Positions 1 through 9,927 of a stretch of DNA of 64,000 nucleotides are shown in pieces. A program made the position numbers and the translations under genes. This DNA is from Pseudomonadota bacterium (lineage in GTDB: Bacteria; Desulfobacterota; Desulfobacteria; Desulfobacterales; JAHIVH01). The stretch covers positions 43,836 to 107,835 of the forward strand of contig JAHIVH010000086.1 of NCBI GenBank assembly GCA_018816735.1. The letters run 5' to 3'. Below the pieces are notes generated by a model. The model saw nothing but the letters and a program-made list of their open reading frames with translations, did no database searches and was not told the origin of the DNA. How positions within the stretch are numbered: position 1 is the first letter of the stretch; each line of letters starts with the position of its first letter.

Positions 1-101
1 CCGCATTTGGGACATTTTATTTCGTCGTCGTCTTTCTGACCCATCACTAATAGTTCGAAAAACTCTTCACATTTCAAACACTTAAATTCATAAATCGGCA
101 T
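1..101 (-). CDS. FmdB-family zinc-ribbon protein (N-terminal part)
   Basis: The minus strand encodes MPIYEFKCLKCEEFFELLV and continues off the left edge after a second CPKC pair. Two CxxC pairs in the first 34 residues and the MPIYEF start are typical of the FmdB/CxxC_CXXC_SSSS regulatory-protein family, small zinc-ribbon proteins of unclear function. The ATG at 99-101 is preceded by GGAGGG five bases upstream, which fixes the start. Only the N-terminal third to half is present. It is divergent from the activase gene starting at 269. Confidence 0.75.
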   Translation of the reverse strand, partial: MPIYEFKCLKCEEFFELLVMGQKDDDEIKCPKC

Positions 102-268
102 ATTATCCCTCCAGTGCCTTTAAAATTTACATACACTATTACCATCAGCCCGTATTTGTCAATATAAGCCTGATCTCCTGTCATTCCTCCCTTGACCCAT
201 GATATGTTTTCTGTTACTTAACAATCTTTCAATAGACTGTCATACGTATACCAAGTAAAAAACAATAT

Positions 269-3200
269 ATGAAAATCGCCGAGCGGACACTACCATCCAA
301 AAAACGTTCAATAGGAATATGCCTGGGCGCATCAACTATTTCAGCAGTCCTCATTGAAATGCCTCAAAAAGAAAACCATACCGGGATACATACTGAAAAC
401 GGCAGGCCTCAAATGATTGATTGCGAGACCCAAACCCACAGTGGTGATCCTGAAAAAACGCTTTTCCGTGTTCTTGAAAAATTCAACCTTAACGATATTG
501 ATCATATCGCCGTAACAGGACGACGATTTCATAAATCCGTCAATCTTTCATCCATCCCTGAATCACAGGCCGTTGAGTTTGCCTATAAATTTCTGAAACC
601 TCCGGATATAGACAGCCCTGCGATTGTATCTGCAGGCGGCGAAACATTCATGGCCTATGCATTGAATAAAAAAGGCGAAATATCAAACGTCCTTACCGGC
701 AACAAATGCGCATCTGGTACCGGAGAATTTTTTCTTCAGCAATTGAAACGCATGAATATTTCAGTTCATGAACTTGGCGCCTTTACAGGTTCAACTTCCC
801 CCTACCATGTTTCCGGAAGATGTTCCGTATTCTGCAAGTCAGATTGCACCCATGCAACCAATAAAGGGGTTCCCAAAAAAGACGTGACCTATGGCCTTTG
901 TATCATGATGGCCAACAAGATACTTGAATTACTGAAAAAGGTTAATCTGAAAAACATTATGATTACCGGGGGTACAACCTTAAATCCCATTATGGTGAAT
1001 ATTCTCAAAAAAAATATTCCCGGCCTGATCATACCCGATGAAGCACCTTATTTTGAAGCCTCAGGCGCAGCCCTTTGGGCGCTTCATAACCGTTCCCGGC
1101 CCTTTCCCGGTTTTTCCAGGCTGATTCATTCAGACCGGAAAAGCTCTTTTGGCACGCATCCTCCCTTGCGCGATTATAAGCATCTGGTTACTTTTAAAAC
1201 CCTCTGTGAAGGTCTGATAAAACCTGGTGACACATGTATCCTTGGCCTTGACGTGGGATCAACCACAACCAAAGCCGTTCTTTTACGGGACACCGACCAG
1301 GCAATCCTGGCATCCATATATCTCCGAACCAACGGAGACCCTGTGGGTGCATCAAGGGATTGCTATCGATCCATACGGGCACAGATCGCGCAAACAACTG
1401 ATCCTTCTTCGATCCGGATCAGCGGATTGGGTGTGTGCGGTTCAGGCCGGCAAATTGCAGGCCTGCATGCCATGACAGACGGCATCATCAATGAAATTAT
1501 CGCCCACGCCACCGCTGCTGTTTTTTTTGATCCTCATGTGGACACGATTTTTGAAATCGGCGGGCAGGATGCAAAATACACCTATATCACAAACGGCGTG
1601 CCCTCGGATTATGCGATGAATGAGGCTTGTTCGGCAGGCACCGGCTCATTCCTTGAAGAATCGGCTTATGAAACATTAAACATTCCCATGCAGGATATCA
1701 CTGAAATTGCTTTAAAAGCCGACAATCCTCCCAATTTTAACGACCAATGTGCGGCATTTATATCATCAGACATAAAAACAGCCATTCACGAAGGCATACA
1801 TCCCAAAGATATTGTGGCAGGCCTGGTCTACTCCATCTGCATGAATTACAGCAACCGGGTAAAAGGAAACCGGATGGTGGGGAAAAAAATCTTCATGCAG
1901 GGCGGTGTCTGCTATAATAAAGCGGTTCCCCTTGCAATGGCCGGACTTATCGGAAGACCTATTGTTGTTCCCCCGGAACCCGGACTCATGGGGGCTTTTG
2001 GTGTTGCGCTGGCCGTCAGGGAACGCATTCAAAAAGGCATCATTCAAGAAAAATCATTTCATCTCAATGTACTGGCAGACCGTACGGTGACTTATAAGAA
2101 ACCGTTCACATGCAAAGGTGGCAAAGAAAAATGCGACCGGAAATGCACGATTTCTGCCATTCAGCTTGATGGGAAGATCTATCCTTTTGGTGGAGCATGC
2201 AACCGTTACTACAACCTTCATCACGACATCCATCATGACATGTCAAAACTTGACCTGGTAAAAACCCGACAAACCATTATTTTTAAAGAGATATCAAACA
2301 ATACGTCTGAAAGGGACAAAAAAAAGCCCTCGATTGGTATCAACAGAAGCTTTCTGGTCAATACCTACTATCCCCTTTATGCCACCTTTTTTTCAGAATT
2401 GGGGATAAATCCCGTGATGCCGGAGCTCCCCTCCCAAAAGGGAATCGATATGAAAGATGCGGCTTTTTGTTTCCCTGCCGAGCTGGCACATGGTTTTTTT
2501 CATACACTGATAACGATGAAAGCGCCTCCGGAATATATTTTTCTTCCCCATTTCAAAGCAGTGCCCAATAAAAGTGACGAAGTCGGATCCCAGGTCTGTC
2601 CCTTTGTCCAGGGCGAAACCTTTTACCTGCGCCAGACATTTAAAAAAGAACTCCATCAACTGGAAAAAAAGGGGGCACGACTTTTAACACCACTGATCGA
2701 TCTAAGCGAAGGGATCGCTGCCGCACGCACGCCTCTGATCACGACTGCCATCCAAATGGGACTCGACCAGACAAAAGCGGAACAGGCATTTGACATCGCG
2801 CTTTCAAGACAGACGGCATGCTCGAAGGAAATGATGGAAAGAGGCCGGAAAACGATTGCCGAGCTTGAAAAAAACAAGAATGCTGTGGGCATTGTTGTTT
2901 TCAGCCGTTCCTATAATGGATTTGCAGAAGAGGCACACATGGGGATACCAAACAAATTCGCCTCCAGAGGTGTTTTTGTCATTCCCTTTGATTTTCTTTT
3001 GTTTGCCACATCAACCTCCAAAAGGCACATGTACTGGGGAATGGGCCAGAGAATTCTCATGGCTGCAAAAACTGTCAAAAATCATCCCCAGCTCTTTGGC
3101 ACATATATCACTAACTTTTCATGTGGGCCGGATTCATTTTTAATTGGCTATTTCAGAGACATCATGGGGACAAAGCCGTCTCTCACTCTTGAGCTGGACA

Positions 3201-4669
3201 GCCATACGGCAGACGCCGGAATTGAAACCCGAATTGAAGCATTCCTTGATATTGTATCCGCTTTTCGCCGAATTCATTCAGAGAAGGCAGAATGTGCTCC
3301 CAAAGCCACGTTTACGCCGGCACAATTGATTTCAAACAATGGGACGCTACAGATTATCACATCATCAAAAGAAACGCTGCCGCTCACTCACAAAAAAGTG
3401 AAGATACTGATTCCTTCCATGGGAAAACTCACTTCTGAAGCAATGGCCGCCGTACTCAGATCTGCTGGCTTCCGGACAATAAGCCATCCCCCATCCAATG
3501 AATCGATTCTGAAACTGGGTCAGGCGCATACATCCTGCAAGGAATGTCTTCCCCTGATTCTTACAACCGGTACTCTTTTGAACTACATCGCTCGTGAAAA
3601 AAAAGAGGACGATGTGCTGGTATATTTTATGCCCACAGCATCTGGTCCCTGTCGGTTTGGTCAGTATTCGGTTTTCATAGAAGATTTAATCAAACGGCAG
3701 AAAATTCAAAATGTGGCGCTTCTCTCGCCCACTGCTGAAAACGGCTATGCCGGTATTGGCAGCAAAATACTCTTGAGGGGGTGGTGGGGCACAATTATCT
3801 CCGATTCCATGGAGGATATCCGCTCCATGCTCCTTGCAAATGCTGTTGATACCCAATACGCCATGAACCGGTTTGAAAACGAATGGGAACAGATTCTTCA
3901 CGCACTCGAAATAGGCATATTTTCAAAGATAGAAACCCAGTTGAAAAAGTCTTTAAAAAAAATCCGTGCCATTCCCATGAAACAGTCACCCAGGGACGTA
4001 CCAGCCATTTTTCTTGCCGGGGAAATTTTTGTGAGAAGAGACCCGCTGGCGAGAAGACATATTACCGAATATCTCGCTGGAAACGGATTTGCAGTTGTGT
4101 GCTCACCTGTCATTGAATGGATTAAATACACAGACTATCTTGTTGATCAGGGACTTTCGATCATTTCTTCCACGTCAAAAATAGAAAAAATGAAATTTAA
4201 AATTAAGAACAGGCTTATGCTTTATTATGAGAAACGTCTCAAAGCCGTCCTTGAAGAATCCGGCCTGATTCATGCGGCTCCGGTTGACATCAAAAAAATA
4301 ATGGACCATGGCAAACCGTTTATTTCAGAAGAACTGATCGGGGAAGCCATTTTAACCGTAGGAAGTTCCCTTGCCGAAGTTGCGTCCATGACCTGCGGCG
4401 TCATTGCCATAGGTCCCTTTGGATGCATGCCAAACCGGCTTTCAGAAGCTATTTTGAATCAGGTGATGAATCGTCAGTGCAAACTGGATGCGACCCCCAA
4501 AAACGGTAATGGCAAGCTTAAAAAAATACTTGAAGATATCGATGATCTGCCTTTTCTGGCAATTGAAAGTGATGGGTCGCCCTTCCCACAGCTCATCAAT
4601 ACCAAACTCGAAACACTCATGATACGGGCAGAACGGCTGCACCGGAAAATGCGTGATGTCAAATCATAA
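269..4669 (+). CDS. Large acyl-CoA dehydratase activase (BcrA/BadF/BcrD-type, two activase modules plus DUF2229 and HgdB-like regions)
   Basis: This 1466-residue protein belongs to the CoA-substrate-specific activase family, whose members use ATP hydrolysis to push an electron from a [4Fe-4S] cluster into 2-hydroxyacyl-CoA dehydratases or benzoyl-CoA-type reductases. Module 1 (about 14-275) has GGETF near 123 and C147 in KCASGTGEFF, plus C185, C189 and C193. Module 2 (about 323-590) has the actin-like phosphate loop LGLDVGSTTTKAV, GGQDAK near 431, C454 in CSAGTGSF and C494 in NDQCAAF, matching the cluster ligands of this family. A DUF2229-like stretch (about 690-910) and a C-terminal dehydratase-subunit-like region (about 1050-1440) follow. 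Its real substrate enzyme is not next to it, so partner and pathway are unknown. Its 3' end lies three bases from the convergent lipoprotein gene. Confidence 0.88.
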   Translation: MKIAERTLPSKKRSIGICLGASTISAVLIEMPQKENHTGIHTENGRPQMIDCETQTHSGDPEKTLFRVLEKFNLNDIDHIAVTGRRFHKSVNLSSIPESQAVEFAYKFLKPPDIDSPAIVSAGGETFMAYALNKKGEISNVLTGNKCASGTGEFFLQQLKRMNISVHELGAFTGSTSPYHVSGRCSVFCKSDCTHATNKGVPKKDVTYGLCIMMANKILELLKKVNLKNIMITGGTTLNPIMVNILKKNIPGLIIPDEAPYFEASGAALWALHNRSRPFPGFSRLIHSDRKSSFGTHPPLRDYKHLVTFKTLCEGLIKPGDTCILGLDVGSTTTKAVLLRDTDQAILASIYLRTNGDPVGASRDCYRSIRAQIAQTTDPSSIRISGLGVCGSGRQIAGLHAMTDGIINEIIAHATAAVFFDPHVDTIFEIGGQDAKYTYITNGVPSDYAMNEACSAGTGSFLEESAYETLNIPMQDITEIALKADNPPNFNDQCAAFISSDIKTAIHEGIHPKDIVAGLVYSICMNYSNRVKGNRMVGKKIFMQGGVCYNKAVPLAMAGLIGRPIVVPPEPGLMGAFGVALAVRERIQKGIIQEKSFHLNVLADRTVTYKKPFTCKGGKEKCDRKCTISAIQLDGKIYPFGGACNRYYNLHHDIHHDMSKLDLVKTRQTIIFKEISNNTSERDKKKPSIGINRSFLVNTYYPLYATFFSELGINPVMPELPSQKGIDMKDAAFCFPAELAHGFFHTLITMKAPPEYIFLPHFKAVPNKSDEVGSQVCPFVQGETFYLRQTFKKELHQLEKKGARLLTPLIDLSEGIAAARTPLITTAIQMGLDQTKAEQAFDIALSRQTACSKEMMERGRKTIAELEKNKNAVGIVVFSRSYNGFAEEAHMGIPNKFASRGVFVIPFDFLLFATSTSKRHMYWGMGQRILMAAKTVKNHPQLFGTYITNFSCGPDSFLIGYFRDIMGTKPSLTLELDSHTADAGIETRIEAFLDIVSAFRRIHSEKAECAPKATFTPAQLISNNGTLQIITSSKETLPLTHKKVKILIPSMGKLTSEAMAAVLRSAGFRTISHPPSNESILKLGQAHTSCKECLPLILTTGTLLNYIAREKKEDDVLVYFMPTASGPCRFGQYSVFIEDLIKRQKIQNVALLSPTAENGYAGIGSKILLRGWWGTIISDSMEDIRSMLLANAVDTQYAMNRFENEWEQILHALEIGIFSKIETQLKKSLKKIRAIPMKQSPRDVPAIFLAGEIFVRRDPLARRHITEYLAGNGFAVVCSPVIEWIKYTDYLVDQGLSIISSTSKIEKMKFKIKNRLMLYYEKRLKAVLEESGLIHAAPVDIKKIMDHGKPFISEELIGEAILTVGSSLAEVASMTCGVIAIGPFGCMPNRLSEAILNQVMNRQCKLDATPKNGNGKLKKILEDIDDLPFLAIESDGSPFPQLINTKLETLMIRAERLHRKMRDVKS

Positions 4670-4672
4670 TGA

Positions 4673-7600
4673 TCAATACGTTAACCCCGAAAACCTGACT
4701 GTTCGCTTCAATAGATTGTCACCATCGGTAAAATCCACAGTAGCCGGAAGGTACAGAAACCATGCTATATGCCAGTAGTATCCCATATATTCCCCTTTGT
4801 CCGGAATGCCGTTGGCATTTTCATCAAGGATGGTAAGGACATACACATCGTCTATCAGGTCCGCCACGGTGATGTCTTCAAATATGGCCGGTAGAATGTT
4901 TACCGAATAAGCGTTATCCTCGTTAACCGTGATTGACTCCATTCCGATCACATAATCGATATCGATCGTCAAATCCAGACTTATCAAATCACTGCCGTTG
5001 TTCAGTCCGTTTTTCTGAAGCATCACTACAATGACCTGATCTCCGGGGTCCAGTTTATCGCCATCCCCGTTATCATCCATTGCCTTTGGCAGGTCCCCGT
5101 CTTCAAGCGCAAAGGAAACGGTTGCATGATGATCATACATTTTTTTGTTCAACCTGAATTCATATCCCTCATTCGGGGTTACGATGTTCACTCCCTCCTT
5201 TAACGTTACGGAGATAATGAATTGCTCTCTATTGAGGTAGAATCCCGCATAATCTCCTGCTGTGGGATTTGGAAAACCAGCCGCATAATCTTTATCCCAG
5301 AGGCCAAGAACCATAACCTGATCTCCCGGAATCAAATCCGTGCCTGAAAGATCAATATGAAATTCGGTTTCACCAGCCGGGAGCTTTTGAAAGGCCTTTA
5401 TGGCTGTTAGGGAATCTTCAAAGATCGCGTTTGTATCATTTGCATCTGCAATGATGATGAAAACGGGTTTTGAATATTCTGTATACCCGGAAGGTGCCTC
5501 AAATATCCCCCCTATCGCCATGTCATACCCGGATGGGGCGGGAACATCAAACACCATTTCGATATCCACACCTGTCTTTATTCCCTCTGTCACTGTGATT
5601 AAAATCGGCATATCGTCCGAATCCGCAGGATAACCTATTTTATCTTCGGCATCGGGCTGGCCGTTTCCATTCCTGTCAAGAACGGCAAAAATATACACGT
5701 CTTTAATCGGGACATTCATTCCATAGGGAATAATTTTCAAAGAATAATCAAGTGGTGACGATGTTTTTTGATATTCCTGATAACCGATAACCTTATCAAA
5801 ATCAATGTCATTGAAATCAAGAGAATTCAATTCACCTGCATAGGCAATCATCAATATAGGCCCCGTGTCATCCCCGTTTATTGTTCCCTGGATCTCTGCC
5901 TCAAAGGAAAACACGTCCCGGTTCAAGTCGATTACAATCCCTTCGTTTTTACCTTCCTTCAATTCATATGTCATGCTGAACGCTTCAGTATCAATATACA
6001 ACCCCACCAGATCGCCTTCGGTAGGATTCGGAAATCCGCCCTGTTTGTCTTTATCCTTTAAGGCAATGAGCATTACCTCATCTCCGGGCTTGAGACCGGA
6101 ACCGGACAGATTGATATCAAAATTCGTCGCGCCATCAGGCACTTTTTCAAAAAATTTGATTGATGACACCGGATCATCAATCATTGCCGCGGGATTATCA
6201 CTCTGGGCAACAATAATATAAGACGGGGCATTGTCCGAATCGGAAAAAACAAGTTCTCCCTGGATGGAGATATCATACCCGGACGGTTCGGCAATTTCCA
6301 TCACAAGCTCTATATCAATCCCTTCAAGAATACCCGCTTCAATAGTAACGGGTGTTGGCATTTTATCAGATGCTGTCGAATGATATCCGATCAGATCTCC
6401 TGCATCGGGTTTTCCATTCCCATTCTTATCCAGCAAGGCAAAAATAGTGACATCCTCAACAGGTACATTTAGTCCATAGGGAAGCACATGCATCACATAA
6501 TCAAGTGGCCGACTCTCTTTCTGAAATTTTTGATACGCAATGACCCGGTCATAATCGAGTTTATCAAAATCAAATGAATCAATGTCTCCGGCGTAGGCAA
6601 TAATAATCAATTCTCCATTTTCTTTACCTTTCACCCGCCCCTTGACTTCAGCCTCAAAAGAAAAGACTTCCCGGTTAATATTGATTTCAATCCCCTCATT
6701 GACACCATCCTCAAGCACATAGGTTAGGGCCATATCTTCCGTATTCATATAAAATCCGATGTAGTCTTCTTCAAACGGTTCAGGGAACCCGCTTACATGA
6801 TCCTTATCCCACAGGGCAATGATCATGATTTCATCCCCTGGAACAAGTCCGGTATCAGACAAATCGATATCAAAAGATGTTTCACCTTCCGGAATCTTCT
6901 CAAAATATTTTATTTTTGACACAGGGTCCTCAAGCAAATCATCTGGATTATCTGTCTGGGCAATAATTATATAGCAAGGGTCCGGAATACCTGTTGCCGC
7001 TTCCGGCAGGATGAGATCGCCTTTAAGAGAAATAGTGTATCCGGAAGGATCCGCCACATCCATGGCATATTTGATTTCGAGCCCGCTAATTTCACCTTCA
7101 TCAATCGTCAACCGTGTAGGATAATCGTCCTCTGGAGCGCTGTAAAACCCGATTTTGTCCCCACCGTCTGCTTCGCCGTTTCCATTTACATCGAGAAGGG
7201 CAAAGATATAGGTATTATAGATGGGCACATTGAATCCATACGGTATGATCTTCATATCAAATTCTACCGGTTCCTCTCCTTTTTCAATATAATCATAACC
7301 GACGACTGCATTATAATCGATATCGGAAAAATCAGATGAATTCAGTTCACCGGCATAAGCGATAATCGTCAGATCTCCGGGTTGGTTATCATTGACCGTC
7401 CCTTTGACCCTGGCATCAAATGAGTAAACCTTTCTGTTCAGTTCAATATGGATACCATCGTTCTCGCCTTTATGAAGCACATACGTTGCAGACATTTTAT
7501 CTTCATCAATATAAAATCCAGCCACATCGTTAAGGGTAGGATAAGGCATTCCATGCGCAAAATCATTATCTGCAAAGGCAAATATAGAGACTTTATCTCC

Positions 7601-7879
7601 GACCTTGATATCTTTTTCAGTGAGATCAATCCGGAATGAATATGTGGATAAATCAACAGAAATCATGGCAATGACATAATCCGTTGGATTTTCCTCGATC
7701 AAATCCATATCATCGCCTTTTGCGACCAGCAAAGCTATAGGCACATCGGGATTTTTTGTCACATTTCCTGCATCGATTGTACCAGATAGAAAAATTTCGG
7801 TTTTTTGAGGGGGGCCTGAGCACGCAGAGATAAACAGATATAAAAGGATCACCATATAAGCTTTAAAATTAATAGTCAT
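4673..7879 (-). CDS. Repeat-built lipoprotein with calcium-loop-like motifs
   Basis: Not a recognised named family. From the ATG at 7879 the protein is about 1068 residues. It starts with a short hydrophobic signal ending in ISAC (Cys20), a lipobox, so it should be lipid-anchored in the envelope. The body is four tandem copies of a unit of about 225 residues. Each has a PSGY strand, a DPV.KIK.FEK-type stretch, a PGD.VM..AL.DKD stretch, an IAYAGEL-type stretch and an acidic loop such as DKNGNGKPDAGD or DRNGNGQPDAED, which resembles dockerin/EF-hand-like calcium loops. A shorter, diverged fifth segment with DENANGIPDKGE ends the protein. The start is chosen because the lipobox follows it directly. 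The gene overlaps the upstream outer-membrane gene by 11 bases, so the two are probably translationally coupled and act together at the cell surface. Confidence 0.7.
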   Translation of the reverse strand: MTINFKAYMVILLYLFISACSGPPQKTEIFLSGTIDAGNVTKNPDVPIALLVAKGDDMDLIEENPTDYVIAMISVDLSTYSFRIDLTEKDIKVGDKVSIFAFADNDFAHGMPYPTLNDVAGFYIDEDKMSATYVLHKGENDGIHIELNRKVYSFDARVKGTVNDNQPGDLTIIAYAGELNSSDFSDIDYNAVVGYDYIEKGEEPVEFDMKIIPYGFNVPIYNTYIFALLDVNGNGEADGGDKIGFYSAPEDDYPTRLTIDEGEISGLEIKYAMDVADPSGYTISLKGDLILPEAATGIPDPCYIIIAQTDNPDDLLEDPVSKIKYFEKIPEGETSFDIDLSDTGLVPGDEIMIIALWDKDHVSGFPEPFEEDYIGFYMNTEDMALTYVLEDGVNEGIEININREVFSFEAEVKGRVKGKENGELIIIAYAGDIDSFDFDKLDYDRVIAYQKFQKESRPLDYVMHVLPYGLNVPVEDVTIFALLDKNGNGKPDAGDLIGYHSTASDKMPTPVTIEAGILEGIDIELVMEIAEPSGYDISIQGELVFSDSDNAPSYIIVAQSDNPAAMIDDPVSSIKFFEKVPDGATNFDINLSGSGLKPGDEVMLIALKDKDKQGGFPNPTEGDLVGLYIDTEAFSMTYELKEGKNEGIVIDLNRDVFSFEAEIQGTINGDDTGPILMIAYAGELNSLDFNDIDFDKVIGYQEYQKTSSPLDYSLKIIPYGMNVPIKDVYIFAVLDRNGNGQPDAEDKIGYPADSDDMPILITVTEGIKTGVDIEMVFDVPAPSGYDMAIGGIFEAPSGYTEYSKPVFIIIADANDTNAIFEDSLTAIKAFQKLPAGETEFHIDLSGTDLIPGDQVMVLGLWDKDYAAGFPNPTAGDYAGFYLNREQFIISVTLKEGVNIVTPNEGYEFRLNKKMYDHHATVSFALEDGDLPKAMDDNGDGDKLDPGDQVIVVMLQKNGLNNGSDLISLDLTIDIDYVIGMESITVNEDNAYSVNILPAIFEDITVADLIDDVYVLTILDENANGIPDKGEYMGYYWHIAWFLYLPATVDFTDGDNLLKRTVRFSGLTY

Positions 7880-9716
7880 AACGAACCCCCAACATGATGA
7901 CATCCTTTTTTCGAAAATTATATAAAACATTATCCATTTCATAACTGGATGTCCCGCTTCCTGAAATATCCGCATAAGATAAATGCAGGGTAATACCGTT
8001 TTGAAAATCGTAATCCACAGAAGGCCAGAAAATAAATCCCTTGCTGGCAAATTCATAAAGGCCTGATAGTGATACTTTTATCCTGTCATCAAAATAGCTG
8101 TCGTCCAGCCTTAAAGCAATAAGGTTTCCTAAAAATGAGGGTACAATATCATCATCAAAATATTTGGAAAGGGCCAGTTCCACGGTTAACACAGTATACC
8201 CGTCATGACCTTCTATTATTTTATCCAGCGGAACAAAATAATTAAACCCTGCAGATAAGGCCAAATATTGCGATTTTTTGGTTTTAAAAGGGAAATACAT
8301 ATGTTCGGCGTCTGTTAAATCCTGGTCAACGACCCCACATTTATCAAAATAATAGGCGGTTTCACATTGAATGACCACGTCACCAAAATTTTTTGAAAAA
8401 TCAAAACCAACGGCACTGGCGACACTATACTCAGGCTGAACCGTTAATAAGAACGCACCATTGGGCACGGGGGCGTCAATACGCTCCGGAACAAGAACGG
8501 CTTCCCTGTCCGGACCATGGTAACCACTGATTGAAATATCCATACCATTTCTGCTTGTTGAAAGCCTGGCCCCTATCCCTGCATTCTCCGGATCTATTTC
8601 AAGTTCTCCGGATTGTTTGATTACAAAATCCATTGGCGTTTTTCCAAAATCGACATCCCAATACGAATCTTTCGAAGGAAAAACCGAAGCCACATGGACA
8701 GGAGAAAAAACAACTTCAAAGGTATACTCCTCCAGAAACAACATTCCTGAAACAGAAGGAATGCCGATTGTGATTTCATCTTCTCCCTTGAAGATCAATT
8801 CTCTCATGTCCATGGGATTGAAATAGGATGTGGGATTTGTGAGATCTGCCGTTCCCCAGCGGAATATCTGATTTCCGACCCGCAGTCTGTAATTCTCCTT
8901 GCCATAGTTTAAATACAATTCATTCAGGCATATTTCAACATTTTCAGATGTCATCCTTCCGTTTCGGCTGATATCACTTTCATCCGAATAAAAATAATCC
9001 TGAGCGAGCTCATCACTGAATGCTGAGGAAACCAGGTAGAAATTCATTGTTGAAAAAAAATAAATATCAGAGAAACCGTATCGGACCTGAAGCTTGTTTC
9101 TAATTTCGTTTTTTACATTTGCATCCTTCAAATACTGCTCAGTGTATGTATTGATAAAATTTTCAAATTCAATAAAACCGTTAATACTGAATTCCGGTGA
9201 TTCAGCTTCTATTTCATCTTCATCTTTATCTTCTTCCCTTTCCTCAGATATGACCGCCATATCTGCTTCAGGCTTTTTCTTTAATGAACCGGGATCATAC
9301 AAAACAATTCTGGCAACTGTTTTCTCAGCATGCTGAAAACGGATAGCAGCCTCTTTAGCATCATCCAGTGAATCATAAAATCCGACAAGAACCAGGTATG
9401 ATTCGTCTCCCATCTCATTTTCCTGGTAATATAATTCCGACGCTATTCCTTTTATTTTAAGTTTTTCGATCAGATCAAAAGCCTTATCTTCATCCGGAAA
9501 AGAAGCCACCTGAACTGAAAATATCTTCTCTTTTAAAGAACTATCCGTGCCAGTGCCATCAGGTTCAACTGCATAAACGTTATCCACTGTTTCTATCCAA
9601 AAGAATTCCTGAAGGAAAAAACCAAATATGGATAGGATTAATAGATATAAAAGGGTCTTCGAAATTATCCGCACAAGCTTTATCACTTTTTTCCGTATCA
9701 AATGATTAATTGACAT
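7869..9716 (-). CDS. SPOR-domain plus outer-membrane beta-barrel (DUF1302-like) protein
   Basis: This 615-residue protein begins with a basic stretch and a hydrophobic signal or anchor (about 18-40). A SPOR-like domain (about 67-150) follows: FSVQVASFPDEDKAFDLIEK, then a second half with LVGFYDSLDDAKEAA. SPOR domains bind denuded peptidoglycan. After an acidic linker, residues about 175-615 alternate short hydrophobic and aromatic strands and end in VRYDY, with an aromatic C-terminus, as in outer-membrane barrels. The motif FRWGTADLTNPTSYFNPMD is typical of DUF1302 proteins. DUF1302 proteins are often encoded beside MMPL/RND transporters, and one (broken) lies divergently at 9928. It is the first gene of a two-gene unit with the lipoprotein and has a strong promoter at 9743-9771. 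Confidence 0.75.
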   Translation of the reverse strand: MSINHLIRKKVIKLVRIISKTLLYLLILSIFGFFLQEFFWIETVDNVYAVEPDGTGTDSSLKEKIFSVQVASFPDEDKAFDLIEKLKIKGIASELYYQENEMGDESYLVLVGFYDSLDDAKEAAIRFQHAEKTVARIVLYDPGSLKKKPEADMAVISEEREEDKDEDEIEAESPEFSINGFIEFENFINTYTEQYLKDANVKNEIRNKLQVRYGFSDIYFFSTMNFYLVSSAFSDELAQDYFYSDESDISRNGRMTSENVEICLNELYLNYGKENYRLRVGNQIFRWGTADLTNPTSYFNPMDMRELIFKGEDEITIGIPSVSGMLFLEEYTFEVVFSPVHVASVFPSKDSYWDVDFGKTPMDFVIKQSGELEIDPENAGIGARLSTSRNGMDISISGYHGPDREAVLVPERIDAPVPNGAFLLTVQPEYSVASAVGFDFSKNFGDVVIQCETAYYFDKCGVVDQDLTDAEHMYFPFKTKKSQYLALSAGFNYFVPLDKIIEGHDGYTVLTVELALSKYFDDDIVPSFLGNLIALRLDDSYFDDRIKVSLSGLYEFASKGFIFWPSVDYDFQNGITLHLSYADISGSGTSSYEMDNVLYNFRKKDVIMLGVRYDY

Positions 9717-9742
9717 CCTGATTTTTGGTTTTTATGCTATAA

Positions 9743-9771
9743 ATGATATCAACGTGTTACACCAAAGTCAA
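9743..9771 (-). promoter_or_regulatory. Sigma70-type promoter of the SPOR/lipoprotein unit
   Basis: Read on the minus strand, TTGACT (9771-9766) is separated by exactly 17 bases from TATCAT (9748-9743). These match the -35 and -10 consensus at five of six positions each. It lies about 27 bases upstream of the ATG at 9716, giving a short leader. Confidence 0.6.
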
Positions 9772-9823
9772 TCCTGATAAAATAATATCGGTTAAGATAT
9801 TAACACGATTTGTTATCGATGGA

Positions 9824-9845
9824 TAAAAAAGCAAGCCACTTGCTT
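9824..9845 (-). terminator. Small terminator-like hairpin between divergent genes
   Basis: The perfect stem AAGCAAG/CTTGCTT with a three-base loop (9829-9845) is followed on the minus strand by a run of T. It sits upstream of the promoter at 9743-9771, so no obvious gene is terminated by it. It may stop antisense transcription leaking from the plus-strand exporter gene. Confidence 0.3.
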
Positions 9846-9927
9846 GGCAAACTTCAACGATATCAACTCTTTTTAGCGACTATTTGCTTATTATTCTTTT
9901 GACTGTTGGTAAAAGCGGAGCCTTATA

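Noticed and set aside
7880..8056. 59-residue N-terminal extension of the repeat lipoprotein
   Set aside because: It lies inside the coding region of the upstream outer-membrane gene and would bury the lipobox in the protein interior.
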